64,000 nucleotides of DNA from Miscanthus floridulus (Eukaryota; Streptophyta; Magnoliopsida; Poales; Poaceae), in contig NC_089581.1 in the NCBI RefSeq assembly GCF_019320115.1, positions 15,897,100-15,961,099 on the forward strand, in the 5' to 3' direction. A program made the position numbers and the translations under genes. Shown piece after piece: positions 49,600 through 59,151 of the stretch (position 1 is its first letter; the number at the start of each line of letters is the position of its first letter). A model generated the notes under the pieces. The model did no database searches. It saw nothing but the letters and a program-made list of their open reading frames with translations, and had not been told where the DNA came from.

Positions 49600-49737
49600 C
49601 ACAGTCACACACACAAAGTTGTCTCTCTGTCCTGAATCCTGCACTACTTCCGTTTACGCAGATACCATACGATGGACATGAACCAGCAGCCAGTGCCAGA
49701 GCCGGGCGGCTGCTACCCTCCTTCGTGGATGGCTTAG
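31975..49737 (+). CDS. MADS34: SEPALLATA-type MADS-box transcription factor, MADS34/PAP2-like
   Basis: Eight exons: 31975-32159, 36653-36734, 48288-48349, 48461-48560, 49003-49044, 49135-49176, 49418-49554 and 49662-49737. All introns are GT-AG, phases agree, and the total is 726 bases (241 residues plus stop). Residues 1-60 are the MADS DNA-binding domain ([18 protein letters not shown]). Exons 3-6 give the K domain ([31 protein letters not shown]). The C-terminal region ends [10 protein letters not shown]. It closely resembles rice OsMADS34/PAP2 as I recall it, a nuclear factor of the grass LOFSEP clade that acts in inflorescence and spikelet meristem identity, probably as a dimer or tetramer on CArG boxes. 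Introns 1 and 2 are unusually long because of transposons; no coding damage is visible. Confidence 0.95.
33555..33840. mobile_element. Possible small TIR element in intron 1
   Basis: Ends resemble each other inverted: GGGTATATTTGGATG on the left and CTACCAAACACACCG on the right. No coding capacity, no clear target duplication. Confidence 0.35.
34385..34635. mobile_element. Degenerate Stowaway-like relic in intron 1
   Basis: The right end reads GAAACGGAGATAGTAG, close to the Stowaway end GAAACGGAGGGAGTA. TTGATCAAG/TTGGTCAAA and TCATTTTAG/CTAAAATGA are inverted across it. The left terminus is worn. Confidence 0.4.
34694..35907 (-). mobile_element. 5'-truncated RTE-type LINE in MADS intron 1
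   Basis: Minus-strand reverse transcriptase pieces: 35907-35566 ([39 protein letters not shown]) and 35562-35215 ([20 protein letters not shown], where F-A-DD is expected). The left edge is a CAA/TTG-type repeat, as at RTE 3' ends. The flanks share CTGGTACCAT (34696-34705 and 35898-35907), probably the target duplication. A stop and a frame change after the first piece, and loss of the 5' part, make it inactive. Its reverse complement is carried in the MADS pre-mRNA. Confidence 0.8.
38441..38537. mobile_element. Short MITE, 97 bp
   Basis: Terminal inverted repeats GGGCACCTTTGGAATGCAG and CTGCAATCCAAAGGGCCC match with one gap. No duplication was resolved. Confidence 0.55.
38715..39320. repeat. 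CACTA left subterminal repeats
   Basis: Roughly a dozen TTTGCCGAGTG(CC) motifs, most paired with an inverted CACTCGGCAAA a few bases on, as in the binding-site arrays of CACTA ends. Open frames across it on both strands encode the same repeated peptides and are not genes. Confidence 0.85.
39905..41838 (-). pseudogene. Second CACTA gene (En/Spm Ptta-type), probably damaged
   Basis: Minus-strand exons: about 41838-41462, 41353-41161, 41071-40868, 40769-40596, 40513-40121 and 40033-39905. All have GT-AG ends, and exons 2-6 are in phase. It contains a basic N terminus with an Ala-Glu repeat, then a region like the plant Ptta/En-Spm transposase family (PF03004-like; [28 protein letters not shown]), then a Glu-Arg coiled coil. 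Two problems: exon 1 must change frame near 41570, where a GAGGAAGTGTCACCCCC block is duplicated with runs of seven versus six C; and a TAG at 39905-39907 ends the coiled coil earlier than the following open sequence suggests. Likely DNA-binding partner of the transposase; probably not functional. Confidence 0.6.
41956..45551 (-). CDS. TNP2-type CACTA transposase, open across three exons
   Basis: Minus strand, exons 45551-43027, 42948-42840 and 42753-41956; GT-AG introns, 3432 bases, 1143 residues plus stop, no internal stop. I chose the ATG at 45551 ([11 protein letters not shown]) because the 24 codons upstream follow an acceptor-like CTGCAG and look non-coding. In order: N-terminal transposase-associated zinc region ([10 protein letters not shown], about residues 42-51); Transposase_21-like core about 225-430 ([26 protein letters not shown]); DUF4218-like about 660-800 ([20 protein letters not shown]); DUF4216-like in exon 3 ([22 protein letters not shown]); acidic C terminus. 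Expected role: cutting and joining CACTA ends in the nucleus. It runs opposite to the host gene, within its intron. Confidence 0.85.
45655..45855. repeat. Inverted repeat with about 90-bp arms in the CACTA 5' region
   Basis: GATGCGTAGATGAGGTTGG at about 45660 is mirrored by CCAACCCATCTACGCATC at about 45832, and GGTCCGCTCCTATCC, CAGCACCTCC and GTTCTCC by their inverses. The arms are imperfect around a short centre near 45760. It lies just upstream of the transposase start. Confidence 0.75.
46510..46640. repeat. Pyrimidine-rich tract in CACTA element
   Basis: Almost uninterrupted C/T with CTTCTTCCTCC-type repeats, matching in kind the 12200-12330 block of the other CACTA relic. Purine-rich open frames on the other strand are compositional. 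Confidence 0.7.
46820..48215. repeat. CACTA right subterminal repeats
   Basis: TTTGCCGAGTGCC and inverted copies at 46825-47010 and 47855-48215, separated by the two AT-rich arms of the long inverted repeat. Spacing and motif match the left-end array. Confidence 0.85.
46931..47935. repeat. Long inverted repeat, about 465-bp arms
   Basis: Left arm about 46931-47394, right arm about 47467-47935, spacer about 72 bases. Matching blocks include GCCACCAACTTTTTTTATTA, GCGAACTTGCGTGCGAGTGG and CATGAAACTTGGCGAGATGT with their exact inverses. Only scattered single-base differences were seen. Transcribed from either strand it would fold into a long hairpin, and it sits inside MADS intron 2. Confidence 0.85.
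49559..49596 (+). repeat. (TC)19 microsatellite in MADS intron 7
   Basis: 38 bases of pure TC starting four bases inside the 107-base intron 49555-49661. It could serve as a polypyrimidine stretch; length is likely variable between accessions. Confidence 0.95.
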
Positions 49738-50191
49738 CCAGTGCTTCATTCCATTGCCTTGAGAAGTGCCCTGTCATTCAGAGATCCCTACGAGTTCTGT
49801 TGCTGCTTTTGCCTGCCCCTTTGCTGCTTGCAATGCTTACCGAACTGTCCAAATGACCACATGGTCATATATAGGTTATTATCGTCTTTATCTTCTGTTG
49901 ATCACGTCCTGCTCAGCTGCTTTGGCGCCATGCAAAATGGCTTGGCGATGCACGCTGGAATGGGCTGAACTGCTTATGTTTTGAGAGTATAAATCGTTTA
50001 GCAATAAGCATTGGCATGCCCCTCTGTTTCAAATACAAGTACACCGTACTATTACTAACCAGAGACTCTGCTAATTCTCACCAAATATGCTACGAAATAA
50101 TTAAAAGTTCTCATAAAAAATTAGAAACATCACTTGGGGATCCAACGTCTTCTCTTCATCCAAAACCTACAAGATTTTGGTTGGTCATTCA
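49738..50191 (+). other. 3' flank of the MADS gene
   Basis: Presumed 3' UTR and terminator region directly after the TAG. No single canonical AATAAA is convincing, although AATAAG occurs near 50003. No other gene recognised. Confidence 0.45.
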
Positions 50192-51560
50192 TGTAACGCC
50201 CTAGCTCGAAAAAACAGCTAAGATCCACTCTACACATTGAATGGACCACACCTGCTAATTAACTCTCTTACGCTTTCGTCCTTGCTTTGCACAAAAAATT
50301 CAAACCAGAGTTCTATAGCTTTTCAGACTCACGCTTTTTAAGTTGGTTCGGTTGCCTCCAGGTTCCGATGTGGAATTAATTCCCGTAGCCACAGTATTCC
50401 ATGAAGCTACAGTAAATCGAATCCCCTTATCGCTACAGTGCTCGGTATTCAGCCCAGCCCACCGTCAGACTGGCCCATTGGCGGAGTCTCACATACACCC
50501 ACCTCAAGGACTCGACGTCCTCATCGAGGGCCGAACCAACCTACCCAAATGGGACAAATGTCCAGGATCGACTCTCTTGGCCTACGTTTATATTCCTAGC
50601 TCCTCGAGTCTCTTGGCCTACGTTTATATTCCTAGCTCCTCGAGCTAAGTGCCAACATGTCCGAGCTTTCGAGTCATATATCCGTAAAACCGCGAGACTC
50701 TCTTGACCCACGTCTATATTCCCAGCTCCCCGGCCCAACTGCCATGCTCTTTATAGAGCCATGCGCAACCTGTCCGAGCTCCCGAGCCATATGTCCGTGA
50801 AACTCTCGAGGGCCGAACCAACCTACCCAAACGGGACAAATGTCCAGGATCGACTCTCTTGGCCTACGTTTATATTCCTAGCTCCTCGAGCTAAGTGCCA
50901 ACATGTCCGAGCTTTCGAGTCATATATCCGTAAAACCGCGAGACTCTCTTGACCTAGGTCTATATTCCCAGCTCCCCGGCCCAACTGCCATGCGCAACCT
51001 GTCCGAGCTCCCGAGCCATATGTCCGTGAAACCACGAGAGTTAACTCTGATACCATTTGTAACGCCCCAGCCCGAGAAAATAGCTAAGATCCACTCTACA
51101 TGTTGAATAAACCACGTCTGCTAATTAATTCTCTTGCGCTTTCAAACCAGAGTTCTATAGCTTTCCAGAGCTTAGGCTTTTTAAGTTGGTTCGGTTGCAT
51201 GGTAGGTTCCGATGTGGTATTAATTCCCGTAGCTACAGTATTCTGTGAAGCTACAGTAACTCACATCACCCCTAGCGCTACAATGCTCGGTATTCATATG
51301 TGAGACCCCACTAATGGGCCAAGTGGGACGATCTGATGGCTGGGCCGAACGGCGAGCAGTGCAGCGCCTCTGGTTGCTGGTTACTGTAGCACACAGAACA
51401 CTGTAGCTACGCGAGTTTAGTCCCACATGGAAACCTGGAGGGGTGCTGAACTAACTTAAAAGCCTGAGCTCTGGGAAGCTAAAGAACTTTGGTTTGAACT
51501 TTTTGTGCGAAGCGAGGACGAAAGTATAAGAAAGTTAATTAGCAGGCGGTCTTACATTGC
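50192..51560. mobile_element. TRIM-like cluster of short LTRs
   Basis: A roughly 0.27-0.31-kb sequence starting TGTAACGCCC(T/C)AGC occurs at 50192 and again at 51058, sharing CAGCTAAGATCCACTCTACA and AATTCCCGTAGC(T/C)ACAGTATTC. A third, inverted copy covers about 51298-51560. Just before the second copy is CTCTGATACCATT, whose complement AATGGTATCAGAG matches the initiator-tRNA-Met primer site, so the element would read on the minus strand. The roughly 0.56-kb interior is a non-coding tandem duplication (units near 50525 and 50808). No protein motifs. Confidence 0.65.
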
Positions 51561-51710
51561 AGAGGTTGATCTTACCTTCAAATGGTTGTGGAAGAATTAC
51601 TATCTGTCCAAACACAAGGTGTTTTTCTTGTTGTTGATCAAATACCAGCTAAGTACTAGGAATCTTTTAAGAAGTAAAAACATGCACTTGGAGTCTTGGA
51701 CTCATTTTTT
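51561..51710. other. Short unassigned spacer
   Basis: AT-rich sequence between the LTR cluster and the LINE fragment; nothing recognised. Confidence 0.4.
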
Positions 51711-52290
51711 CGAGAACGTGCTTCACACACATGAACGTTCGCCCCCCGACACCACCGCACCCCAGAGCTCGCAAGAGGTTGTAATTTACAGAAAAACGAT
51801 TTGCGACGAGACTCTACGCAAGGCAATCCTGCTCTGCTCCTTGATGACGATGTCCCTCACGACATTGCGACGCGCCCGGCTATTGAGCCCGCGGGCGTTC
51901 CACACCAAGACATTGTTTGTTTTCATTGGGACACTGTGTTGCGACGGTGAGCATTCCGTGCTCAATGGGATGCCGACGCTGCGGCGGGACTCCGTCTCTT
52001 GGGCTCCAGGAACAGCTCACGCATGGCGGCACGCTTTGCTGAGGAGAGTGGCTCGGCAAAGGTCTCCCGGAACTTCTTGGCGATGGCGGCATCTGGCGTG
52101 ACCTGGGCAGACCACGGAGCTCGAGGCTTCCACTTGTTCAACAGGACCTTCTTTGCCTGCTTCTCGGGTTGGGGTCGTGGCCTGCAGTTGTGGCCGCCAA
52201 ATGCACTTGGACTCGTATAACTATGTGCTTTGCAACCTGCTAGTAGAAGAATCCTCACAGCATCTTTTCCTAGCATATCACTTTGCAAGA
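51710..52290 (-). pseudogene. L1-type LINE fragment: ORF1 end and endonuclease start
   Basis: On the minus strand, 52288-51962 ends with KKFRETFAEPLSSAKRAAMR, a motif of grass LINE-associated ORF1 proteins. Downstream, about 51935-51835 in a shifted frame reads VLVWNARGLNSRARRNVVRD, the start of an L1 apurinic endonuclease. Frameshifts and stops follow, and the rest of ORF2 is missing. Recognised by motif only. Confidence 0.65.
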
Positions 52291-52339
52291 ATGTGCTGAG
52301 ATATCATCAACCTTGATGTTTCAGTGGACTGCAATTTAC

Positions 52340-52560
52340 CAGAAGCCACATCTTTGCTCAATTACAATCACAGTTCTTCGTGGAGGCAATAATCCTCATG
52401 CGTTGGACAACCTGAACAGCTAGAAACGACCTCATTTTCAAAGGAATAAGATTCGATTTGCAGGATTGTCGAAGATTCCTCTTCAAGGAATTGACACTTG
52501 TCTCCTACAAACTGCAGTCGGTATCTTTTTTATTTCTTTCTTTGTTTCTTAAGTTTTCCT
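52340..52560 (+). pseudogene. L1-type LINE ORF2 C-terminal fragment
   Basis: Plus-strand reading contains WTT-stop-TARNDLIFKGIR followed by RRFLFKELTLVSYKLQS, the usual end of plant LINE ORF2 (W-T-x-R-N-D-x-I-F), with TGG apparently changed to TGA. It lies in the opposite orientation to the fragment at 51710-52290, so the two pieces were rearranged or come from separate insertions. Confidence 0.55.
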
Positions 52561-53079
52561 CTACTTTATTTCTGTAGCTTTAGCCGTTTTGTAATCTTTC
52601 GGAGCATCTCCGAGAGTTCCCAATAAAGCCTCCCGATTTAGAATATTTGACAAAAATTGGGGGAAAAAACACATCTCCAACCGTTCCCAATCCCACCTCC
52701 TAATCTTTCGACGCTTGGAAAAATAGACCGATCGCGCGGATCTATCTACCAACCTAAAGGTGGTAGGAAGGTTCCTGATGCAAATATACAAGAGAGAAAG
52801 AATATATAAAAGTAGTTAGGATAATTTAGAAATAGTATAGAATTGCTGATGCAATATCGTCTTCTATATTTTAGGAATAAATTATTGAAAACTAGTTGGA
52901 GATAGTCTTACTTATTCCTTTCAATAATTTTTGGCGAATTAGAAAAGCTCGAAGAAATTTTTAGAAACTCTTGGACATGTCCTTAGACTTTTGGACTGGT
53001 TTTTCAGTTTAATAAATCACTGTAGGGGGCCAGGCCCCTCCAGATTTCTCAAAAAAAAAATATTATCTTTGCATAGTAA
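52561..53079. other. AT-rich intergenic sequence
   Basis: No gene recognised. TCTCCGAGAG and AACTAGTTGGAGATAG suggest a worn small transposon at about 52600-52910. Confidence 0.35.
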
Positions 53080-53284
53080 GGGCCTAATTGGTTGGGCTCC
53101 AGAATTTGTCCAGCCAAAACTAGGGCAGTCCCAAAACTGAGGCAGCCATTTGGTTGGGCTCCAAAATCGGACCAACCAAAATTAGGGCAGACCCATACTA
53201 AACTTCTTACCTAGGTTTTGGCAACTAGAATTTGACATGCCCTAATTTTAGCTGGGCAAATTTTGGACCTAACCAATCAGACCC
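53080..53284. mobile_element. Tourist-like MITE, 205 bp
   Basis: Flanked by TAA on both sides (53077-53079, 53285-53287). Ends are GGGCCTAATTGGTTGG and CCTAACCAATCAGACCC. The interior repeats GGTTGGGCTCCA. TAA duplication and GGGCC ends fit PIF/Harbinger-type MITEs. Confidence 0.75.
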
Positions 53285-53287
53285 TAA

Positions 53288-53767
53288 AAGACTTCAAGTA
53301 GGAGGTTTGTGGTAGATGGTTGGATTTTAGATTCTCCTTTTAGAATTCAAACGTTTGGAATCTCATTCTCGTTTCCTATAGGAGATTCAAATGAATCTTA
53401 TTTGAGTGGTAGTGCAAAGTTGGTTTGTTGTACCCCGGCAAAGAAAAGGAAAAAAAGGTCTATCACTCTATCGAGATGCACATTCAGGTATTGTTGTTGT
53501 GCTTTCTTTTTATCCGAAATTCTTGTGAAAAAAGCCAGAGCCACGAAAAGCTTCCAGAATATCTAAAGTTTCATATCCAAAGCATGTTATAAATAAAATC
53601 TGTTGTAGCCAGTCTTATGTAAGTGATTTGAAATAGTAGGACCTGCAATGAAGACGTATGATGGACCTAAATGAATTCGAAGAAATATAAAGGTGCAACA
53701 TAATTTTGCATTATTGTTTGTGTTTCTAATGATTGTTTGATTATATATAAGCATCCATGATTGTTTA
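53288..53767. other. Intergenic, no gene recognised
   Basis: Short open frames on both strands without domain features. Confidence 0.35.
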
Positions 53768-53907
53768 GGTCTTGTTTGGATGCACATGTACGTATTCATT
53801 GCAATCTACATGTGTTGAAATGGATTGGAGTGAATTGAACTAAATTTCATTCCATTCCACTCAACACATGTGGATTGAGGTGTATACACGTACATCCAAA
53901 CAAAGCC
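53768..53907. mobile_element. Tourist-like MITE, 140 bp
   Basis: Flanked by TTA on both sides (53765-53767, 53908-53910). Ends GGTCTTGTTTGGATG and CATCCAAACAAAGCC are inverted. The interior is strongly palindromic (ACATGTGTTGA / TCAACACATGT). Confidence 0.8.
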
Positions 53908-53910
53908 TTA

Positions 53911-54810
53911 GTGGACAAACATTTCGTCAATATGTACAGTGCTTTGCCATTTCCTTTTCAGGGCACACAAGGGCTTCGTAGTTTGTATAATCCTGTTGGC
54001 TGTTCTCAAACTAAACACACGGTAAATTGCTCTACTACCTACCTCCAATAGGGCGCAGACCGCAGAAGATGCTTTCGATTATCTCACCAGTAAACTACTT
54101 TCATTGTCTGCGATAATATGCAGCCGAAGAGGATAAAATTGTTGTACCTTTTTGGAAAGGACAGTGCACGATCGTGAAAGCTGTCAGCCTGTCACTGTCG
54201 ATCTTACAGCACACCAACGGTGGTTGATATCCAATCCAATGGTATCTTTTGTCAAGCTTTTCATGTGACTGGGCTTAATGCAATTCTTTTTCTCCTCTAA
54301 TTAAACTATCTAAAGTTTCAGTAACAGCAGCACAGCACAAAGCGTTAGCGATAGGAGGGTAAAAGTCATGGAGGATTATGGGCGTGTTTGGCTTGCAGCC
54401 ACAACACGCCACGCCTAAACTGCGGCTGCTACACCAACCTACGCTGTTGTTTGGTTCTCACTGAAGCGTTGGCCACCACAGACTTTTAACTTGTCGTTTG
54501 CTCCTGCTGCTCGTCGTCTAGCGCGTGATAACTGTGGCGAGACTGGCGAGTGTGGCGCACTTTCTGGCTGCCACCGCCACACCGTGGCGTGGCCAACCGT
54601 GGCCAGAACCAAGCAGGCTCTAAGTCGGATCTAACGGAATGCATTGTTTTTTCAATAGTACCACTGGCAGAGATGTGTTCAGTTTCTAGAATAAGGATAG
54701 GATATGTTACCGTTGTTATCTTGACTCTGATCACGGCCTCAGGTGAAACCAGGAATATTAGGTTGCCGACACAAAAAAGAATGCGCATATATTATAGGAT
54801 ATAGCTTGCG
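53911..54810. other. Intergenic, possible small element at 54383-54622
   Basis: No gene recognised. GGGCGTGTTTGGCTTG and CCAGAACCAAGCAGGC are loosely inverted, suggesting a non-autonomous TIR element with a GC-rich interior (CCACACCGTGGCGTGGCC). Confidence 0.35.
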
Positions 54811-54936
54811 GCCTATTCGCTTGGTCACAAACGATCGTAAATTTTCAGCCAGAACAGTATTTTTATTTCACACCAAACCAGCCAACAGTAACAATCCACG
54901 ATCGTATACGATCGTTTCAGCCCCAGCCGAACAGGC
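54811..54936. mobile_element. hAT-like MITE, 126 bp
   Basis: Ends GCCTATTCGCTTGGT and CCCAGCCGAACAGGC match a common grass MITE family. The interior carries ACGATCGTATACGATCGT. Target duplication not seen. Confidence 0.6.
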
Positions 54937-54969
54937 TGTTGGTTTCCATAAAAGTAGGATCAAATATTA

Positions 54970-55321
54970 GGGCAATTAAATTGCTACATGTCAGCAGTCT
55001 CATACCCCGTCTCATATAGTGCTACGTAGGATTTTTGCTGATGTGGAGAAAAGAGAGGGGAGAGAGAGGTCGTTGTTTCGCGTAACAACCAACTCATGAG
55101 CTAAAATTTAGGACTATGAGACAACTTACACACCATTGTACAAGTGGTTGTTGTCATGCAACTCACAAATATTTCATTGTTGTATCCACAAATTACGGAC
55201 TCTAGAATTACGACGAGACAACTTAAAAGACAATCTATTATACTGGTTACCTCTTAAATCGTCTCATAATTATGTGTCACTGCATGGGACTACCTATGAG
55301 AAATTACCAATACACTTGCCC
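54970..55321. mobile_element. TIR element, 352 bp
   Basis: Ends GGGCAATTAAATTG and CAATACACTTGCCC are inverted with mismatches, and TA abuts both ends. The interior holds TCTCAT / ATGAGA inverted phrases. Non-coding. Confidence 0.55.
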
Positions 55322-55417
55322 TAATAAAAAAACAAGAGCGTTCCCCTAGCAACACGTGTACTTTCTATCCTTTCTGTTGATGAGCTAGCAAAAGTAATTT
55401 TGTTGCCTTATTTTGTA

Positions 55418-55673
55418 CTCCCTCTGTCCACGTGAGAATGCAATTCTTATTTTTTTAGGAGTCAAACAGTTTCAACTTTGACTAGATTTATATAAAAAAG
55501 TACTAACATCTATGATATAAATTAAGTACCATTAGAATAGTTATAGATATATTTTCATAATAAATTTATCTAGAGATATAAATGCTAATAATATTTACTA
55601 TAAATTTGTTCAAACTTGAGTTAGTTTGACCGGCAAGGATCCCATAATTACATTATCTTATGGCCGGAGGGAG
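55418..55673. mobile_element. Stowaway MITE, 256 bp
   Basis: CTCCCTCTGTCC at the left and GGCCGGAGGGAG at the right, flanked by TA on both sides. These are Stowaway (Tc1/mariner-type) termini and duplication. Confidence 0.85.
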
Positions 55674-57201
55674 TAGTTTGAATCTTAGTTTGTTTTGGAA
55701 ATTTTAACTTCAAATGGAATAAGATGAAGACAAACTTTATATAAAAATTAGGAAATGCTTCTTTTAGAGTGTGCACGCGGAGAAGCCTCGTGTGTGCGTT
55801 GTGCTATCCATCCGATGATCAGGGGGAATATCCAACAGTGGAGCTACCAACCTTATCTGCTCCTAGCCTTATCCCCTCCGAACCCAAGCAACGTTTCTTC
55901 TTACTTATGCATCATCTCTCTTCTTCTGCTTCAATTCATGCACTCAAGTTTCAATGGTTACCAATAGCGGCAAGGTGGGTCCTTCTCCTTCTCCCTGTCT
56001 TAGGGTTCGGAGTTGGGTTAGGGGGTTACGTGTTCTCCTGACTATAAAGGATGCTTGGGGGAGGCTGTCGGTGGCAGCGACCGAGATGAAGGTGGTAGGA
56101 GCATCGGCTTGAGAAAGAGGAGAATGATGTTGTGGTTAGGGCTGGCGGTGGAGGCAGGGGCGAGCAGCCTCCTCGGTTATTAGAGGGCGGGCCACGATGG
56201 GGGAGGAGAGGGGGAAGGTGGAAGGGGGAAAGGGGTGTAGGATCGAGAGGTGGCCAACTAGAGGGGTGAATATTTGTTTCTAAAACTTAATTGTGGAAGC
56301 TAGCCAATTTAAATGCGGAATAAAACTAATGGTCTAGGCTGGACTACACCCATCTCACTAAGTTTGCTAGCATCCTAACTAGAGACTAAACAAGAGAGCA
56401 ACTAGGGTGCCATGCTAGTAAGAGCTCATCTAAACAAGTGTAGTTAGCAAGGGCAAACAACCTAACCTACTAGAGCACAAGCTATCAACAGGGAGCTCTT
56501 ACACATAATAGTGAAGAAATAGTAAACAAGCTACAAACTACATTAGTAAGTAGCACAATATTAGTACAAGTAACAAGCTAGTGTTGGGATATGCAAACCA
56601 CAGTGGATAGGATGACCCTTTTTTTTTGCATGGCTCAATGATTTGCCGGTCACTTAGTCCATATTGAGGTGAGTTTTAGGATTACTGCTCCCCTTGCTAG
56701 ACACCAAGCTAGCAAGCTTGGAGTACCCCTCGAGGTAGGCTCCAACATGAGCACTAAACTTGAGACGTTCGAATGAACTAGACACTTCAACAAGCCCCCA
56801 ATTCACTAAAGATGCTCTTCGTCTTCCTCTAGCGCGGATGAGCTCAAAAGCCCCGAACAGTGTCTTCTCTGGAGCACCACACAATCACCATGTGGCTTCA
56901 ATGGAGACACAATCTCCAAGCGGCGATGGCGCTCGAGACCGAGGGTGGCAGTAGAGGTTGGTGGTGCTGGTTTTTTTATCAACGCGTCTACAATGTTGAC
57001 CTTACCCATCTACACATGATGTGGTCCTGCCGAAGCATGCATGCAGAATGCTAAAATCCCACGCAACTGAGATTTTGTGATTCCCATAAAAATTTGTAGA
57101 TCTACGACATTTATAATTTTTTACATTTGAAACTTTCTAATTTTGAAATAATTTATTTAGATCCTAAATAATAGACTAATGTTTTAGACAAAAAACATAA
57201 A
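55674..57201. other. Intergenic and dispersed-repeat sequence
   Basis: 56225-56590 starts with GGATCGAGAGGTGGCCAACT and AGAGGGGTGAATA, phrases common in grass dispersed repeats. 55750-56220 is GC-mixed with short open frames. No conserved domain in any frame. Confidence 0.4.
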
Positions 57202-57845
57202 AGGGCAAAGTCCATTTTTCACCCTCGAACCTTGGGTTGTTAGATTTTCAACCTTAAACTATGAAATTGGGTAACAAATACCCTCTAATTATCAAAATGA
57301 ACAAATTAGGTCCTTGTGTTGGTTTAAAAGGTGCTTTTTCTATTTTGTAAAAATAATAAAAATGTGAACACCTACCTAAAAATTCTTAAATAATTTATTT
57401 TAAATCAGAAAAATATGAAACTAGTACTAATTTTTGTTATAAACATGTTCTCTATTTGTTTATGGTCATATAGGTATTTAGAATATCTTTATTTCTGTTT
57501 CTATTGCTTTATTTCTCGTAGTTGCACTCAGTATTTTTTTAAAACAAGTAAGAATTGAATAACTCTAAATATAGCACTAATGGATACGTGTCATTTTTAG
57601 AAGAAAACCGAAGCTAGTTTCATAATTTTTAATATGTAAAATAAATTAATTATTAATTTTAGAGACCAGCTAAATTATTATTATTAGAAAATAGAAAACC
57701 AACTTTAAAACCAGCCACGTGATCAAATTTGTTCGGTTTCGACCGTGGGAGGGGGTGTGTCATCCATTTCATAGTTACGTGTTACGTTCAAGGTTGAAAG
57801 TCAAATTACCGTGCAAGTTTAAATGTGAAAAATAAACTTTACCCT
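57202..57845. mobile_element. Non-autonomous TIR element, 644 bp
   Basis: Left AGGGCAAAGTCCATTTTTCA and right TGAAAAATAAACTTTACCCT are inverted over about 23 bases. The interior is AT-rich and non-coding. No clear duplication, so the superfamily is uncertain (Mutator or hAT). Confidence 0.6.
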
Positions 57846-58489
57846 AATAAAAAACTTTCTATTATATTAGCAATGAAATATATGCTACATTTGTCAACCC
57901 ATATGACATATGTAACACTAAAGAGAAAGATAGAGTACCTCAACAACTTAATTGTGCGCTAATGCTTTGATGAGGGCGTCAGTTCGGGCATGTTCGTCCC
58001 AACGCCCTATTCCCGGACCTGCGCAGCGACCGGGCCCAACAGGCAACGGGCCTGCTCCATTTACGCTCTCTCCTCCATCTCTACATAGCGACAGCCGGCA
58101 AATCCCCAACTCCCCACTCGTTTCGCTCGTCGCGGCTCACCGCACCGTCCGTCCGCCCTAAGCCGCCTCACCGCCGTGCGGCGCCCCATCCTGCGTCGCA
58201 CCGCGTCGTGCCCCGTCCCCGCCGCTACGTGTCATGCCCCATCCTCCGCTGCTATGCACCGTGCCCCGTTCCCAGCCGCGTCGAGGTGCTGCCGACTCCG
58301 CTGTTTCCCTGGCCGATGGAGGAGCTTCATGTGACGCTGCCCCGCTGGTAAGTTACGTGTGCTGCTGCCGGCACCAATGAGCTCCATGTGTCGTCGCCGA
58401 CCTTCGTGCTGGCATCGAGCTCCGCAACGACGAGCCTCCATTCCTTCTAGCCGCAAGGTGACATTGCGCTGAAAACGCATGTTACAAGC
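57846..58489. other. GC-rich dispersed sequence
   Basis: 57960-58480 is C/G-rich with GTGCCCCGT phrases. It probably forms one unclassified repeat with 58490-59115, which ends CGGACATCCGGGTGCTAGCC. No gene supported. Confidence 0.35.
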
Positions 58490-58830
58490 GTATGTTCAAG
58501 TGTTTCAAATGTCTCATCTGGATGTTGCATGTGTTTTATTTGGATGTTGCAAAAATAGATCGGGATATTGCACATGTTGCATTATTACACATATGTTGTA
58601 AATTTATGTTCCAAATGTTTGATCTGTTTTTTCAAACGTATGTTGCAAGTGTGTTTATTTGGATGTTACATATGTTGCAAGTGTTTTATCTCGATGTTGC
58701 ATATGTTTTGCAATGGTTTTTCATGTGTTTTTGCAAGTGTTTCATCTGTCTACGAACGTATGTTGCAAATATTTTACCTGGATGTTTCAAAAGTAGTTCG
58801 GGTGTTGCACACGTTGCAATGATGCCGGTG
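58490..58830. repeat. Degenerate short tandem repeats (TGTTGCA family)
   Basis: Repeated phrases TGTTGCAAGTGTTT(C/T)ATCT and GGATGTTGCA at irregular 25-45-base spacing. Cysteine-rich open frames arise from the repeat. A C-rich run follows near 58902. Confidence 0.6.
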
Positions 58831-59151
58831 GCTAGCGAACAACGACTTGTTGTAGGGCTTCGGCTCGTACCTCGTGCGGCGCGCCTCGCCCTCTTCTCTC
58901 CCCCCCCCCCCCCTCCCTTCCCTTCCCTCCATCTCGCCTCGGTGTTGGCGTTGATGTTGGGGTGGGGGTCGTCGAGGGTTCTGCGTTTCAAACGTAGGCA
59001 CTAGCGTGGGCTGGGATGCGGGGTGCGGGGGCGTGGGATGCGATGCGGGCGCAGGTGCGGGAGCAGCGTCCAGGCGAGTCCTGCGGCCGGACATCCGGGT
59101 GCTAGCCTCTCCCTTAATTATGTGTAAATTTTTTAATAAATATGTGCTTAT
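58831..59151. other. GC-rich tail of the unclassified repeat
   Basis: GGATGCGGG(G)TGCGGG-type repeats and CGGCCGGACATCCGGGTGCTAGC, then TCTCCCTTAATTATG. No gene recognised. Confidence 0.35.

Noticed and set aside
58492..59004. 170-codon cysteine- and phenylalanine-rich open frame
   Set aside because: Derived from degenerate TGTTGCA tandem repeats; no conserved cysteine spacing.
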